From the NCBI RefSeq assembly GCF_958445495.1, contig NZ_CAUCSQ010000020.1, positions 1-64,000 on the forward strand: a stretch of 64,000 bases of DNA, in the 5' to 3' direction. Positions 53,101-61,897 of the stretch are shown in pieces (within the stretch, counting starts at the first letter, position 1; the number at the start of each line of letters is the position of its first letter). This stretch comes from an uncultured Bacteroides sp. GTDB taxonomy: Bacteria > Bacteroidota > Bacteroidia > Bacteroidales > Bacteroidaceae. A program made the position numbers and the translations under genes. The notes beneath the pieces were generated by a model that was not told where the DNA came from, made no database searches, and saw only the letters and a program-made list of their open reading frames with translations.

Positions 53101-55826
53101 CATTTCAGTTCAAATTCATAAGTAGCGCCGTTGGTCGTGGCATCGGTAGAAAACGGTCTATAGTCAATGTCGATGGATGCGCCGTTGGTCAGTTTCAAGG
53201 TATCCCCGGTCCAACCGTTTGACTTCCAGTCAAAGCCCGTAAAGCTCGTTTCTACATTTTCATAGCTCCAGGATGCCGGATTCCCTTCGGTATTGCTACG
53301 TCCTGAAGCTATTAACTTCAAGGTCAGGTCAGCCGTTATTTCTTCTATGTCAATGGATGATTTGGCTACGTCAATGCAGAACGGATATTCCGTTTCACCG
53401 CACATAAACTTCATGTCAATCCGTTCCTGTTCCGTGAAGCGATTTGAGTACATCTGGATGGTACGCGGAACACTGACAGTCTGGCTTAGTTTATCATTCC
53501 GGTACACGGTCAAATCAACCGGGGTCCTTTCCTGGGCATAAGCTATAAAGTCAAATTGCAGTTTCTCATACTGACCAACCACGATATGCGGATTCAGATG
53601 TTCCGTTTCATCAAAGATGCGCCCGTCAGGGAAGCGGAACCGGGCTCCGATATGAGTTTTTTCCGAACCCGCCTTAAATATATCGAAGTAAATACTTTCC
53701 GACTGAATCGTCAGCTCACCGGATGCCTGAAGTTCCGCAACCATTTGCACCGTGTGCCGACCGGGAAGAAGCCCGGTCATTGATATACTGAAGCTGCCAT
53801 TTGTCTGACCGGACTTAGTGACGGCCTTATTGTCCTTCTCCACTCCGTCCAGGTACATTGTCACCATCTTGCTTCCTGTTCCGGACACGGTAAAAGGAAT
53901 AGATGCCGTAGAGCCGGGGGCATAACCTGATATGGGAGAAGCAATGTTGTAACTGGAAGTAAGAGACAGTGTAATAACCTTGACCGAAGAAAAGGACTGC
54001 TTTGTCTGTTTCTTCCCCTCAAGGTCAGTGACGACGGCACGCACATAAATTTCCGTAGTACCTAACAACAGATACTTGGACAAGTCAAGGGTATATGTGC
54101 CGGATAAAACATCATTGGTTGTTTGGGAATAGACAGTTTGTGAACCACGATTCATCGTAATCGTGATATCAGCCTTTTGTCCGGTAGACATGCCTTTATC
54201 ATCACCGGAAGCGTATTGATGATCGTATGAATATGAAAGGACAGCGGAACCGCCCTCCTTTAGGATGGGATTGTCAACGGATGAAGTCAGGGCTATTTTT
54301 GTCGTATTGCCCGTTTCTTCGCCGCCACCACCTTTTCCGGCGGGTATGGTAAACTCCGTCACATTCTCCCCTGCCTTGTTTTTTAATGCAACAGTTACAG
54401 TGTTGTCGTCATTCTCCGTCACATCGCTGGCAAACAGGGAGCTTCCTTCTATTTCCTTGAATTTTGCCGTAACAGGAGCGTTCTGAATTGCGTTGGTTGA
54501 TTCTTCATCCAGGGTGGCGTCCGTTTCCTGCCGTTCTATCTCCAGATTGACTTTCCCCGTTTCATCAGGTACAAGAGACTCACCATTCACAGACACGCCT
54601 TTGATTGCATCACCACCGCCATGACGCTCCCAACTTGCAGGAGTGAGGAAAGTGGAAATGTCAGTTCCGGAAAAGCGGTAATCTTCCCAGGTACCGGAGG
54701 ATATTTCAAATGTGATAATAAGTCCGGGCTTTTTGTCGTCCGGAATCCCGGCTGTCTCCAAAGCTGCGACAGCTGTCGCTAAAGTATAGTAACCGCCCTC
54801 AAGCGGATGGAGTTTAGTTACATCGTAAAAACCACTGCCGGAACCACCGCTATCCTTTAATCTATCTAGTGTCTGTTTATCTTCTGCTGACATGACACCC
54901 GCTTTTTCCAGGGTAACCATCGGCAAAACAAGACGCCCGGTTTCCACTTTGCCCGTATCCTTATCCTTAACCTGGTATTCAATCAAGAAACCTGCAGCAG
55001 ACACATTTGTCACCAAAGAACCTGGAAGCATAAGAGGAGAAGGAATGTTATCTATGACTTTTTCAATGTCCTTACCTCTGTCACCTGGAAAAGCATCTGT
55101 TGCATCGTCGCCCAGTCCTAAAGATTCGGGCAAATTCTCTGACGGAACTTTACCATCACCATCCAACGGAGCAATACCTTCCGGTTTGCCTATTTTTTCC
55201 CAAAAATCATTAATCACTGAAGTCCATTTATCCCATGTAACACTTCCATTGGAAACAATACCAATTCGAGAGATTGTACAAACAGTACCTAAATAGATTC
55301 CGTTTGTATCATCTTTCATTGTAGCAAGTTGTATGCAGGAAGTGAACGATTGACAAACCTTATCAAGTTCCAGTCGTTCAACCTGAATATTGACAGGAAT
55401 CTTAGACGAATCAATATTCAATACACACCGGTAGTTACCAATAGATGAATCACCGGTATATAATGTTTTTAGTTTCTCCTTAAAACTACCAATAGAAGTA
55501 AAGGTACCAATACTCTTAAATGGATCGGTCAAAGCACTGGATTTATCCGAAACGCCTGTTATGCGTTTCAATAACTCAGTGTCCCCATCCGATAAATCTT
55601 TTGCAATCTTATTGATACTTTCCACCAATGTATCAAAATCGCCATCAACCATCCCGGCTATGGTACTAGAAAGTAAATCAATAGATATTTTCCGACCGCC
55701 ACTAACCTCAACATACATATCTTTAGAAAGTTCTGTTGTATCAGTTAATTGCTCTATTGTAAGACTGTTTGTCTTTAATGCTTGCAGTATAAGACTAACA
55801 ATTTGCCGTTTCTCCGATTCTGTCAT
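50190..55826 (-). CDS. Giant phage tail protein with CotH-kinase-like domain and leucine-rich repeats
   Basis: 1,878 aa, no signal peptide. N-terminal helical part shared with other Bacteroides phage tail proteins (1-70), linker region with beta-rich Ig-like strands (about 500-760), LamG/concanavalin-like region (about 850-1030), CotH-like kinase fold (about 1090-1450: RIQGTSSTTYPRKNYRIYF, FKADFSDSSS, and GVDSRAKNMMF...WYILPYDMDTLLG as the catalytic-loop/metal region), LRR-like segment (about 1595-1735), and an acidic C-terminus. CotH proteins are atypical protein kinases in spore coats. In a tail fibre this could be an injected or surface-acting enzyme (inference). The ORF is intact. Confidence 0.7.
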   Translation of the reverse strand: MTESEKRQIVSLILQALKTNSLTIEQLTDTTELSKDMYVEVSGGRKISIDLLSSTIAGMVDGDFDTLVESINKIAKDLSDGDTELLKRITGVSDKSSALTDPFKSIGTFTSIGSFKEKLKTLYTGDSSIGNYRCVLNIDSSKIPVNIQVERLELDKVCQSFTSCIQLATMKDDTNGIYLGTVCTISRIGIVSNGSVTWDKWTSVINDFWEKIGKPEGIAPLDGDGKVPSENLPESLGLGDDATDAFPGDRGKDIEKVIDNIPSPLMLPGSLVTNVSAAGFLIEYQVKDKDTGKVETGRLVLPMVTLEKAGVMSAEDKQTLDRLKDSGGSGSGFYDVTKLHPLEGGYYTLATAVAALETAGIPDDKKPGLIITFEISSGTWEDYRFSGTDISTFLTPASWERHGGGDAIKGVSVNGESLVPDETGKVNLEIERQETDATLDEESTNAIQNAPVTAKFKEIEGSSLFASDVTENDDNTVTVALKNKAGENVTEFTIPAGKGGGGEETGNTTKIALTSSVDNPILKEGGSAVLSYSYDHQYASGDDKGMSTGQKADITITMNRGSQTVYSQTTNDVLSGTYTLDLSKYLLLGTTEIYVRAVVTDLEGKKQTKQSFSSVKVITLSLTSSYNIASPISGYAPGSTASIPFTVSGTGSKMVTMYLDGVEKDNKAVTKSGQTNGSFSISMTGLLPGRHTVQMVAELQASGELTIQSESIYFDIFKAGSEKTHIGARFRFPDGRIFDETEHLNPHIVVGQYEKLQFDFIAYAQERTPVDLTVYRNDKLSQTVSVPRTIQMYSNRFTEQERIDMKFMCGETEYPFCIDVAKSSIDIEEITADLTLKLIASGRSNTEGNPASWSYENVETSFTGFDWKSNGWTGDTLKLTNGASIDIDYRPFSTDATTNGATYEFELKCSNVTDRNGIILSCMSGGIGFQVTTQEARMLASGGSEVSTLFASDLDLKIAFVINPKSPKRLLELYVNGIRCGGKQYAATESFRQEEAATITVHSDAADVDLKNLRVYKRSLTDDEELTNYFVDRPTAEEMVTLFRKNDVMNDEGTDVDIEKLRAQGKSVMLIVGDVDLVNATNNKKFEVPVHVYFYSKYGKEYDFILRNAGLRIQGTSSTTYPRKNYRIYFERSGKYGTTLEVNGVNVPDLTYSFKPGARPVSIFCFKADFSDSSSTHNTGAVRLVCDVWRKCGFLTPPQAAYTGPYDVRIGVDGEPFDLFCNEAYYGKYNFNNEKSDSHIVYGFEGIEGFNDAATLGETRNKCICLEFLNNSHPLCLFGTSNITAENFAEGLEFRFKPDREWEDADEEDKAAVRRLWEWVQSCKGNPAKFAAEVTDYFDVNFLCGWYLITDYLMGVDSRAKNMMFSTWDGLRWYILPYDMDTLLGVRNDSVLKYGYIITHETFDDSIGSYAFAGHDSVLWDLVRTGLKEKLMEVAGVIRSNMSTEEVLEMFNVKMMGNWCERIYNKDGEFKYITPLIEGVETLEGAKFYDYLYAMQGSRYAHRTFMIKNRFALLDAQYVAGTYRQDSFACYFGYKFSTDNRKLKITALERYYFGYGYTSGTTTQSAVLAEDEDSTVELTFKQDLIVNDPQYIYGASKIKNLDLTDVSHAILQTLNLNTCRGLQRLDVSCSKTQTTLNAILVNGCKNLRYLAMAGLKSTAFTNLDLSENGRLETFIANKTALAGVTFASGAPLSRLVLPSTVQTLELRNLNKLSNNGITFESVSNLTRLLIEDCVLISWNILVEKCVAVKYLRVTGIDMEGDRSFLSGFQRYGGVDENGANTARCCLLGEYRLNIVIENEELESLKAYFDGLKITMSLSAFINEIDKFNSESYGGEPYYNEITLENINEVLEYYNGESYNEYLERFIEENMDINDLINK

Positions 55827-55854
55827 TTTATTGTAATTTATTGTTTAACATATA

Positions 55855-57219
55855 TCATTTAGTATAAGTAAGTTTGATATTCAACGGATTATCAGCAACA
55901 ATTGCAGTTACAGCGGGCGGAACATTTTGAAGATATATAGCAAATGACCTATTATTCGTAACACTAGCTTTAGATATAGGATTAAGCGTGATTGAACCAT
56001 CTGTTGCAGCCGTGTTATCAGCGCTATTTATAAGAGGGACGGCTATTCCATTAACAGGATGCGTATCTACAATTAAATCCACACGTAGCTCTAATGTGTA
56101 TTTTTCCAAACCTAAAGCAGTGGTTAAATTATCAAGTCCTGCTATAATTAATTGACTGGCCCCTGTATTACGGTCAAGATATGTATCAGAGATAGCATTA
56201 CCCGCAATTCTACATAACATCCAATAACTATCACCCCGACTGCTATTTTTATTTATGTTACTCAACTCAAGTATGTTATAGTCAATAAGTGTCGTACCAT
56301 CAGCAATATAATCACTATCCTCAAGATTAACATAAATGTCTTGGGGCGGATTTGGAATCTTATATTTTTCATTTTCAAATCCAAGTTTTAGGCTACGCAA
56401 TTCCCTATCATTTGCTATGACTCTATAATTATCATTATAAATTCTTCTCATAGATACCTGATTATTCCATTCCAAAGTAGGATTCATCGTTTTCACCTTC
56501 TGCAACATCTGATTAAAAACAAAGCTCTTTAATCCCTCTATTTGTTGGTTGAGTTCAGGAACGTTACCTTCTTTCCTAGCATATCTAACCCCATCAAAAT
56601 AGATATAATTGCAACATAAAACACGATTAAATAACTCGGCAAACCATACAGGGCATCCCATAGCATTTCCTAAAGTGAATAGCATTGTTGTATATTCATG
56701 ACTGAACAACTCGACAATATCCTCCTCAGAAGTCATGAACTGTTCATTATCTACACCAAACGTCCAACCGCTATCCTTGAAACCGCCAGGAACACGCAAA
56801 TCAAAGAAATATTGCATCCCATCTATCCACCAAACAGTATCAAGACGCTGCTTATTGTCTTTCATCGAATACTGAATAAGAGTTGTTTCGAAAAGTTCGC
56901 GTTCATCATCTGTAATCTTAAATATCTCACTGATTTTTCCATTTACAGCGACATTGTAGTATCCACATGGAAGCAATGATATATTATAGAAATAGATAAT
57001 CTTATCATCATTCATCTGCCATGAACTTAATATAATGGAGGTAGATGCGTCATTTAGAAGATTATTAATATAAACAACAGGCTCCTGCTCGTCCGGACTA
57101 GAAACCAGTTCAATAAAAATGCGATCTGTACGGGCAAATAATTGTACATATTTACTCTTTGCACCAAATTTATCGGTAGACGGAGAAAAAAACAGCGGTG
57201 TAAATGGACTTATAATCAT
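55855..57219 (-). CDS. Phage structural protein, probably tail/baseplate
   Basis: 454 aa, no signal peptide, mostly beta-strand pattern with an IISPFTPLFFSPSTDKFG start. It lies 28 bp after the giant protein in gene order (transcribed before it) and 3 bp from the 663-aa gene, so all three are one operon. I do not recognise a domain. Function by position only. Confidence 0.6.
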   Translation of the reverse strand: MIISPFTPLFFSPSTDKFGAKSKYVQLFARTDRIFIELVSSPDEQEPVVYINNLLNDASTSIILSSWQMNDDKIIYFYNISLLPCGYYNVAVNGKISEIFKITDDERELFETTLIQYSMKDNKQRLDTVWWIDGMQYFFDLRVPGGFKDSGWTFGVDNEQFMTSEEDIVELFSHEYTTMLFTLGNAMGCPVWFAELFNRVLCCNYIYFDGVRYARKEGNVPELNQQIEGLKSFVFNQMLQKVKTMNPTLEWNNQVSMRRIYNDNYRVIANDRELRSLKLGFENEKYKIPNPPQDIYVNLEDSDYIADGTTLIDYNILELSNINKNSSRGDSYWMLCRIAGNAISDTYLDRNTGASQLIIAGLDNLTTALGLEKYTLELRVDLIVDTHPVNGIAVPLINSADNTAATDGSITLNPISKASVTNNRSFAIYLQNVPPAVTAIVADNPLNIKLTYTK

Positions 57220-57222
57220 ATT

Positions 57223-59214
57223 CTAAGCTTTTGATATTGAACGGACAAATAAATCATACTTCACTCCATCGTTTCTCTCAATCACACTGCTCACCTCTTT
57301 GATGTAGCCCTCGTAGACCAAGCCATCTTTTTGTATTTTAATCGTTTTATCATCAGTTTGAGGGATATCCTCATCAAAGGTTGTGAAAGAGACATCCCCG
57401 CAGGTAACTATACATTCGTTAAGTATATAATCATCAGTCAATTTTACACCATTGACAACTATATCACTATTCCCATCCGAAGAAGCATAATGTAGTGAAT
57501 TCGCAAACATGCCAATATACTTAGCATTAGCACTAAGCATTGCTTTTTGCCAATACATTACATTAAACATTGCGTCAGGATTTAACACACCCGAAATCTT
57601 CCAGCCGGCATTCCGTATCAACACATATTCAGCCTTCCCAGTAATCTTGTTGTAAGCAATCATAGCTCCAACGATAAACACATCGTTGTCACTTTCATTA
57701 TCTGTTGTACTACTGTCTCTCTTCTGTGATACGATTTCCAAACCATAGGCATCCGCACGATAAGGACTCACTAATTCAAGCGTATTATCTGTTACTTCTA
57801 AGCCGGTAGTATACTCAACAGTAAACCGAAATTCATCACGGCCATTCAAACATTCATAATCAACCTTATCATAGCCTACTTTAACACATGCATATATCCT
57901 TGAAGCATCTATTTTAAATTGAAAATCAGCGATATTACCTGATATATCTTTATTATTATTTGAAGTAAACAAGCTGTCACGATGGACAAAACCAACGGTG
58001 TTCCCCTCAATCTTCTGAACAAAGCCGAAACAGGCTTCCATCCAATCTGAAAATTTTGTATAAGAGGTGTACAACTTTGCAGAAAATATACCACGAATAC
58101 TTTCGGCAGCCAATATAATACAGTTGTCTAGCCTACTATCAACACCGGAAGCAATCTTACCTATAATATTGTCCTTACCATCATTCATGCTTTTAAGCAA
58201 ATTATTCAAAACTGTTATAGGTTTTATTACATCTATGTTTATAGGTGACGCAATAGAAGTCCACTTAATCTTTAATGAAAATTTGGCAAAGTAAACCTTA
58301 CCTTGCCCGGTGACCTTCATATTACCTATCGGATCATATATTACAAACTGCAAACCTTCACCATCCTGAAGGTCTATTTCATAGATATCCCGATACTGTT
58401 CAGGCTTATAAGTTTCTTTCTCTGTCGTATGTTTAACTCCTGAATAATCAGAATTTATCCAACTAGCAATAGTAGAAGCATTACCACTCGCATTAATCTT
58501 TGCAAGCGTCAACATGACATCTCCTCTTCCTAGATAAAAATCAAATTCAGGAGTTATGTATAGCTTAACTGATTTATGCGCTCTCAAAAATGCAGGCAAA
58601 GAGGCATTTAAGGTCACAGAGTTTATTTCAACTGGACTATCCGATTTAGGTATGTCTTTTTCCACTACTTCCAATGGGAAAGACTGATATACTGTTTTAC
58701 CAGTAATATCTCTTACGAAATCAACATATTGCCCCCCATCTTCCAATGAATATCCGCCACATATATAGTTAGCATAATAGTTAAAGGGAAGCCTATCATA
58801 GTAGAGTTGAGCAGTTTCTTTCAATTCTTCAACTAAATATTCATATTGTGTACCTTTATTGGCCTTTATGATATTAGCGATACTATTATCAATTGAATTA
58901 ATTGAAATCGCATTTCCATCATAAGTCAATGAACCAAAATCCAACATACAACTGAAGAGTTCTTCATAAGTATGAGAGTTGGTTATCGTATAGACAGTAA
59001 TACTAGCTTTTGAAGCAAGATATTTGCTTAAATATTCATCCAGTAGAAGATTATAGGCTTCATTAACGAGTTGGAATTTAGAAGTAAAAGTTCTAGTTAT
59101 TCCTTCCAGTCCTGAACGTTTACGGGAAAACTTGATTTCCTCCCAATTCTGAATACAAGATTTGGGGATATCATAGGAAATACTATCAACGGTAAGTACA
59201 TATTTACAAAGCAT
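57223..59214 (-). CDS. Phage tail protein, possible distal-tail/hub component
   Basis: 663 aa. Starts MLCKYVLTVDSISYDIPKSC; the first 130 residues (KFSRKRSGLEGITRTFTSKF) resemble the N-terminal part of tail proteins in Bacteroides prophages. Hydrophilic, strand-rich, no signal. First structural gene of the leftward tail operon seen here; no tape measure, sheath or tube gene lies upstream, where one would be expected. Confidence 0.6.
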   Translation of the reverse strand: MLCKYVLTVDSISYDIPKSCIQNWEEIKFSRKRSGLEGITRTFTSKFQLVNEAYNLLLDEYLSKYLASKASITVYTITNSHTYEELFSCMLDFGSLTYDGNAISINSIDNSIANIIKANKGTQYEYLVEELKETAQLYYDRLPFNYYANYICGGYSLEDGGQYVDFVRDITGKTVYQSFPLEVVEKDIPKSDSPVEINSVTLNASLPAFLRAHKSVKLYITPEFDFYLGRGDVMLTLAKINASGNASTIASWINSDYSGVKHTTEKETYKPEQYRDIYEIDLQDGEGLQFVIYDPIGNMKVTGQGKVYFAKFSLKIKWTSIASPINIDVIKPITVLNNLLKSMNDGKDNIIGKIASGVDSRLDNCIILAAESIRGIFSAKLYTSYTKFSDWMEACFGFVQKIEGNTVGFVHRDSLFTSNNNKDISGNIADFQFKIDASRIYACVKVGYDKVDYECLNGRDEFRFTVEYTTGLEVTDNTLELVSPYRADAYGLEIVSQKRDSSTTDNESDNDVFIVGAMIAYNKITGKAEYVLIRNAGWKISGVLNPDAMFNVMYWQKAMLSANAKYIGMFANSLHYASSDGNSDIVVNGVKLTDDYILNECIVTCGDVSFTTFDEDIPQTDDKTIKIQKDGLVYEGYIKEVSSVIERNDGVKYDLFVRSISKA

Positions 59215-59318
59215 TTTAACTCAGTTTGAACGTTCACGAGCAAATATATAGAAAAAGCCAACCGGTTTCCCGATTGGCTAATTTCTTGAAAATCACACTT
59301 TGCAAAAACAGATCGTAA

Positions 59319-59507
59319 CTATTTGTCTTTCAATACAATTTCTATTCCCAGGAATAAAAACGACTTTTCAATATTCTCCAAACTAATCTTACCTTTTCCT
59401 TTCAGGAAAGCATTCAAAGGACTTTTGCTAATGCCTAAATGATTAGCTAACTCAACCTGTTTTATTCCTTTTTTTTTGAGGGACTCTAGTATTGCTTCAC
59501 GTATCAT
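59319..59507 (-). CDS. XRE-type helix-turn-helix regulator
   Basis: 62 aa from the ATG at 59507 (the longer reading from 59558 adds an unlikely hydrophobic prefix). KGIKQVELANHLGISKSPLN is an HTH_3-like recognition pair, and GKISLENIEKSFLFLGIEI is the dimer part. Small size and location before the tail operon suggest a phage or antitoxin-like regulator. Confidence 0.7.
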   Translation of the reverse strand: MIREAILESLKKKGIKQVELANHLGISKSPLNAFLKGKGKISLENIEKSFLFLGIEIVLKDK

Positions 59508-59558
59508 AAATAGTATTTTGAGACAAATATATGATTCTTGAACGACAATTCGCCCCAA

Positions 59559-59807
59559 AATGGGGCAAATATGTCTAACCTCTTTCAGATTTTTGTTTCC
59601 AAAGGCATATTCTCAAAGGGTTCGCATCGAAAACTAAGCCATGCGCATTTATATCTTCATTAAGAATTAAGTTTTTCGATTCTTAAAATCGTAAAGCTCA
59701 CGTCCTAAATCACGGAGAATATTTACCCTGTTGAAACACATTTTTCCAACTACTTGCTGCATAATTTTTTGCCATAATATTATATTTTTTAATTAAATAC
59801 TTTTATA
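59559..59807. other. Spacer with decayed coding fragments
   Basis: Minus-strand fragments such as MAKNYAASSWKNVFQQGKYS (from about 59777) and NRVNILRDLGRELYDFKNRK in another frame suggest one small gene broken by a frameshift, but nothing is intact. Together with the tRNA-like relics to 60120 the stretch 59559-60215 has no confident gene. Confidence 0.35.
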
Positions 59808-59866
59808 TTTGCCCTACGTGGCTAAATGGTACGTATTTACGTTAAGGTTCAAATCCTTGCTACATT
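59807..59866 (+). tRNA. tRNA-like relic without anticodon arm
   Basis: GGCTAAATGGTA (59820-59831) matches a tRNA D-loop, and AAGG-TTCAAAT-CCTT (59844-59858) is a canonical T-arm. Only about eight bases lie between them, so the anticodon arm is missing, and the acceptor stem is not convincing. Probably a degenerate tRNA. Confidence 0.2.
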
Positions 59867-59895
59867 TAATTATTGCAAATTAAAGACATATAATT

Positions 59896-60159
59896 ATGAA
59901 AAAGACTTTGACAAGAATTTGTCGGTCGATATCAGAATATATATCAATATTTTTCAGAAACTCTCAGAATAAAAGACCGGCAATAATTAAAGATAAATTA
60001 GGTCTCAAACTCAACCTTGGTTTATTTCAATGTGAGTGGAGTAGAGAATGGAAGTATAGTTTAAGTGGAAAAAACAACACTTTATGTGGAGATGCAGGTT
60101 CGAAACCTGCTCTCCATTCTTTTTTATCCACATCTATCTTTTTCTCATATCTGAATTAA
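59896..60159 (+). other. Weak ORF overlapping a tRNA-like sequence
   Basis: An 87-codon plus-strand frame starting MKKTLTRICRSISEYISIFF. It runs through the tRNA-like element at 60045-60120 and opposes the strand of all neighbours. No family is recognised. The first 50 codons could be real, but I do not annotate it as a gene. Confidence 0.2.
60045..60120 (+). tRNA. Degenerate tRNA or tRNA-like structure
   Basis: Outer stem AGAATGGA (60045-60052) / TCCATTCT (60113-60120), 8 perfect pairs; canonical D-arm GTTT-AAGTGGAAA-AAAC (60059-60075); canonical T-arm GCAGG-TTCGAAA-CCTGC (60094-60110). The anticodon region (60076-60093) is about 5 bases too short for a normal arm and the acceptor joins are off by two. 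It is followed by a T-run. Likely a decayed phage tRNA. Confidence 0.35.
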
Positions 60160-60215
60160 TTATGAGTGTTACTGGTGAACTTGACATAAAGACTGATTAA
60201 GCATATAGTTTAACT

Positions 60216-61271
60216 CTAATCAAAAGAAGTATAATAACGAGGAAACATTTTATAAAAATTCTGTTGTCCTAAGAAAAGACCAAATTCCGATAAAGTGTAA
60301 TGTTCCGTTCTATTTAGGAAATTTACGGATTCAAACATAGCGTGAACTCTATTATCTAATGATTTATTGTAATTTCTTAAATCTTCTACTGTACTACAAT
60401 TGTTGACGTATAAATCATACATATTTTTCCTGTATTTTTTCGATATTTTATTAACATCCAAACGAAGAATAAATTCATTTCGTGTATTTATTCTTACATT
60501 ACCAGGTTGTATTTCACTGGTACATATTAAATTATGCTCTTCCAACTCTTTTTTTAAAGCTGAATCTATATCAGATATTTTAAATCCTTTGTTAAAAATA
60601 CCTCCAAAGCAAATTAATATTTCTTCTTCTACTAATGAAGAAGAACTTTCTGCATACGTAATACAGCCGGTATGTTTTAACAGTGCAAGAAAATAGACAT
60701 CGTTTACATTGAAAAGAGAAGTTTCCTTAGGATAAAGTGGATAATTCTTAGCCAACATAGTTATACATTCGTCATATTCTGCTATACAAGTAAAAGTTAC
60801 CAGACCACTATATATAAAAAATAAGGACGTCAGGAATTGTAAATGTTGTATTCTTATTTTAGGAGTTATTCTTATAGCATCATCAATAAGAATTTGGGTA
60901 AAAGTATGCTCGGAAACTTTAATTCTAGCAATAAGCAAATCTATTAATCTTTGCTTTAAATCAGAATCTCCACTTTTTGCATATTCTTTATAAACAGTAT
61001 TTAAAATCAATTGGATAGCGGGTTCATTAAATCTTTTGAACGATTCAGGGCTATCATGTTGTATTCTAAGTAATGATTCATCGACGATTTCTTGAACACG
61101 CTTTTCAAATATATTTTGGGCTTCCCCATATAATATGGAAAATTCATTTCTAACAGTAGCAAGGGCTATCTCTTTGGCCTGGCTTTCTGTAATTCCTGAA
61201 TAATAATCACCATTCACTTGAATAACAGTAGTATTTGTATTATTATTTGCATTTTGCTTAGTGTCTTTCAT
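60216..61271 (-). CDS. LPO_1073/Vpar_1526-family protein
   Basis: 351 aa. N-terminus has an Asn/Thr-rich stretch, then TVIQVNGDYYSGITESQAKEIA, followed by a helical region (FEKRVQEIVDESLLRIQHDS, SFKRFNEPAIQLILNTVYKEYA) and a mixed alpha/beta C-terminal half. This layout fits the family NCBI names LPO_1073/Vpar_1526; its function is unknown. No signal peptide or membrane helix. The start overlaps the end of a small membrane-protein gene by 14 bp, so they are coupled. Low GC and phage context suggest an accessory (defence or superinfection) module (inference). Confidence 0.65.
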   Translation of the reverse strand: MKDTKQNANNNTNTTVIQVNGDYYSGITESQAKEIALATVRNEFSILYGEAQNIFEKRVQEIVDESLLRIQHDSPESFKRFNEPAIQLILNTVYKEYAKSGDSDLKQRLIDLLIARIKVSEHTFTQILIDDAIRITPKIRIQHLQFLTSLFFIYSGLVTFTCIAEYDECITMLAKNYPLYPKETSLFNVNDVYFLALLKHTGCITYAESSSSLVEEEILICFGGIFNKGFKISDIDSALKKELEEHNLICTSEIQPGNVRINTRNEFILRLDVNKISKKYRKNMYDLYVNNCSTVEDLRNYNKSLDNRVHAMFESVNFLNRTEHYTLSEFGLFLGQQNFYKMFPRYYTSFD

Positions 61272-61464
61272 AATGCCCTCCTACCTGTGTAATTTTAGAT
61301 TGTTTATTAGAATTAGCTTCCTGATGCATTGTTGTTTTTTTCTTTCTCGACAATACTTTCTTTATTATAAATCCCAAAAGACTTACGCCTATTCCAGAAA
61401 AAAGCCACCCAGCATTATTTCTACAAAATGAAAAAATAATAGTTATCAAATCTTGAGCTTCCAT
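61258..61464 (-). CDS. 68-aa membrane protein coupled to the LPO_1073 gene
   Basis: 68 aa. One hydrophobic segment (about 18-36, AGWLFSGIGVSLLGFIIKK), a basic patch KKVLSRKKKTT, and a polar tail ending ITQVGGHYERH. The tail motif TQVGGHY resembles IQVNGDYY at the start of the next protein. Overlapping genes and a shared motif suggest the two proteins meet through that motif at the membrane (inference). Confidence 0.55.
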   Translation of the reverse strand: MEAQDLITIIFSFCRNNAGWLFSGIGVSLLGFIIKKVLSRKKKTTMHQEANSNKQSKITQVGGHYERH

Positions 61465-61578
61465 TTTTATTTATGTTTAATCAATACATAATAAGTTCCT
61501 ACTAGAGAAAACGTTCAAATATATCACTTTAATTTTATTGAACAAAATAAAAATAAAGTGGTATATTGGACTGTTTTT

Positions 61579-61851
61579 TTAATTTTTTTCCAAAACTCGC
61601 CTTCCTCCGGCTGTTACATAAAAAGTATCAAAATCGAGTTTCTCAACTTCTTCTTGTAATGAAAGCCGGAGAAACGCCTAATACATATTTATCTGCTGTT
61701 TTGCCACATTCCTTATTATGTATTCCTCAATACGTACATCCATCTCCTTTACCACTTCCTGTAAGATGCTAATACATTCATCAAATGGATATTCGGCTAA
61801 CAGATCGTCGATATTTTGAATGATATCATTAGCTGCAATACTATTACTCAT
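61579..61851 (-). pseudogene. Small phage gene split by an in-frame TAG
   Basis: ATG at 61851 gives 57 codons (MSNSIAANDIIQNIDDLLAE..., acidic, helical), TAG at 61678-61680, then the same frame continues 32 codons (AFLRLSLQEEVEKLDFDTFY...) to TAA at 61579. CAG to TAG would explain it. The first 57 aa could still be made. A protein of 90 aa is expected when intact; unrecognised family. Confidence 0.55.
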
Positions 61852-61897
61852 TTATTCTGTTATTAGGTATTTCCAAAATGGAAAACTCTAATTTATT

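Noticed and set aside
52554..53222. 222-codon plus-strand frame inside the giant tail gene.
   Set aside because: Shadow of the minus-strand gene, no promoter or recognisable domain.
60076..60093. The shortened loop CTTTATG could be read as anticodon UUA, a suppressor of UAA stops.
   Set aside because: The loop is too short and lacks a purine at position 37, the stops in element genes are of all three kinds, and chromosomal genes end normally. Decay explains both better than recoding.
59896..60159. 87-codon plus-strand gene.
   Set aside because: It overlaps a tRNA-like structure and is against the direction of all neighbours; no family.
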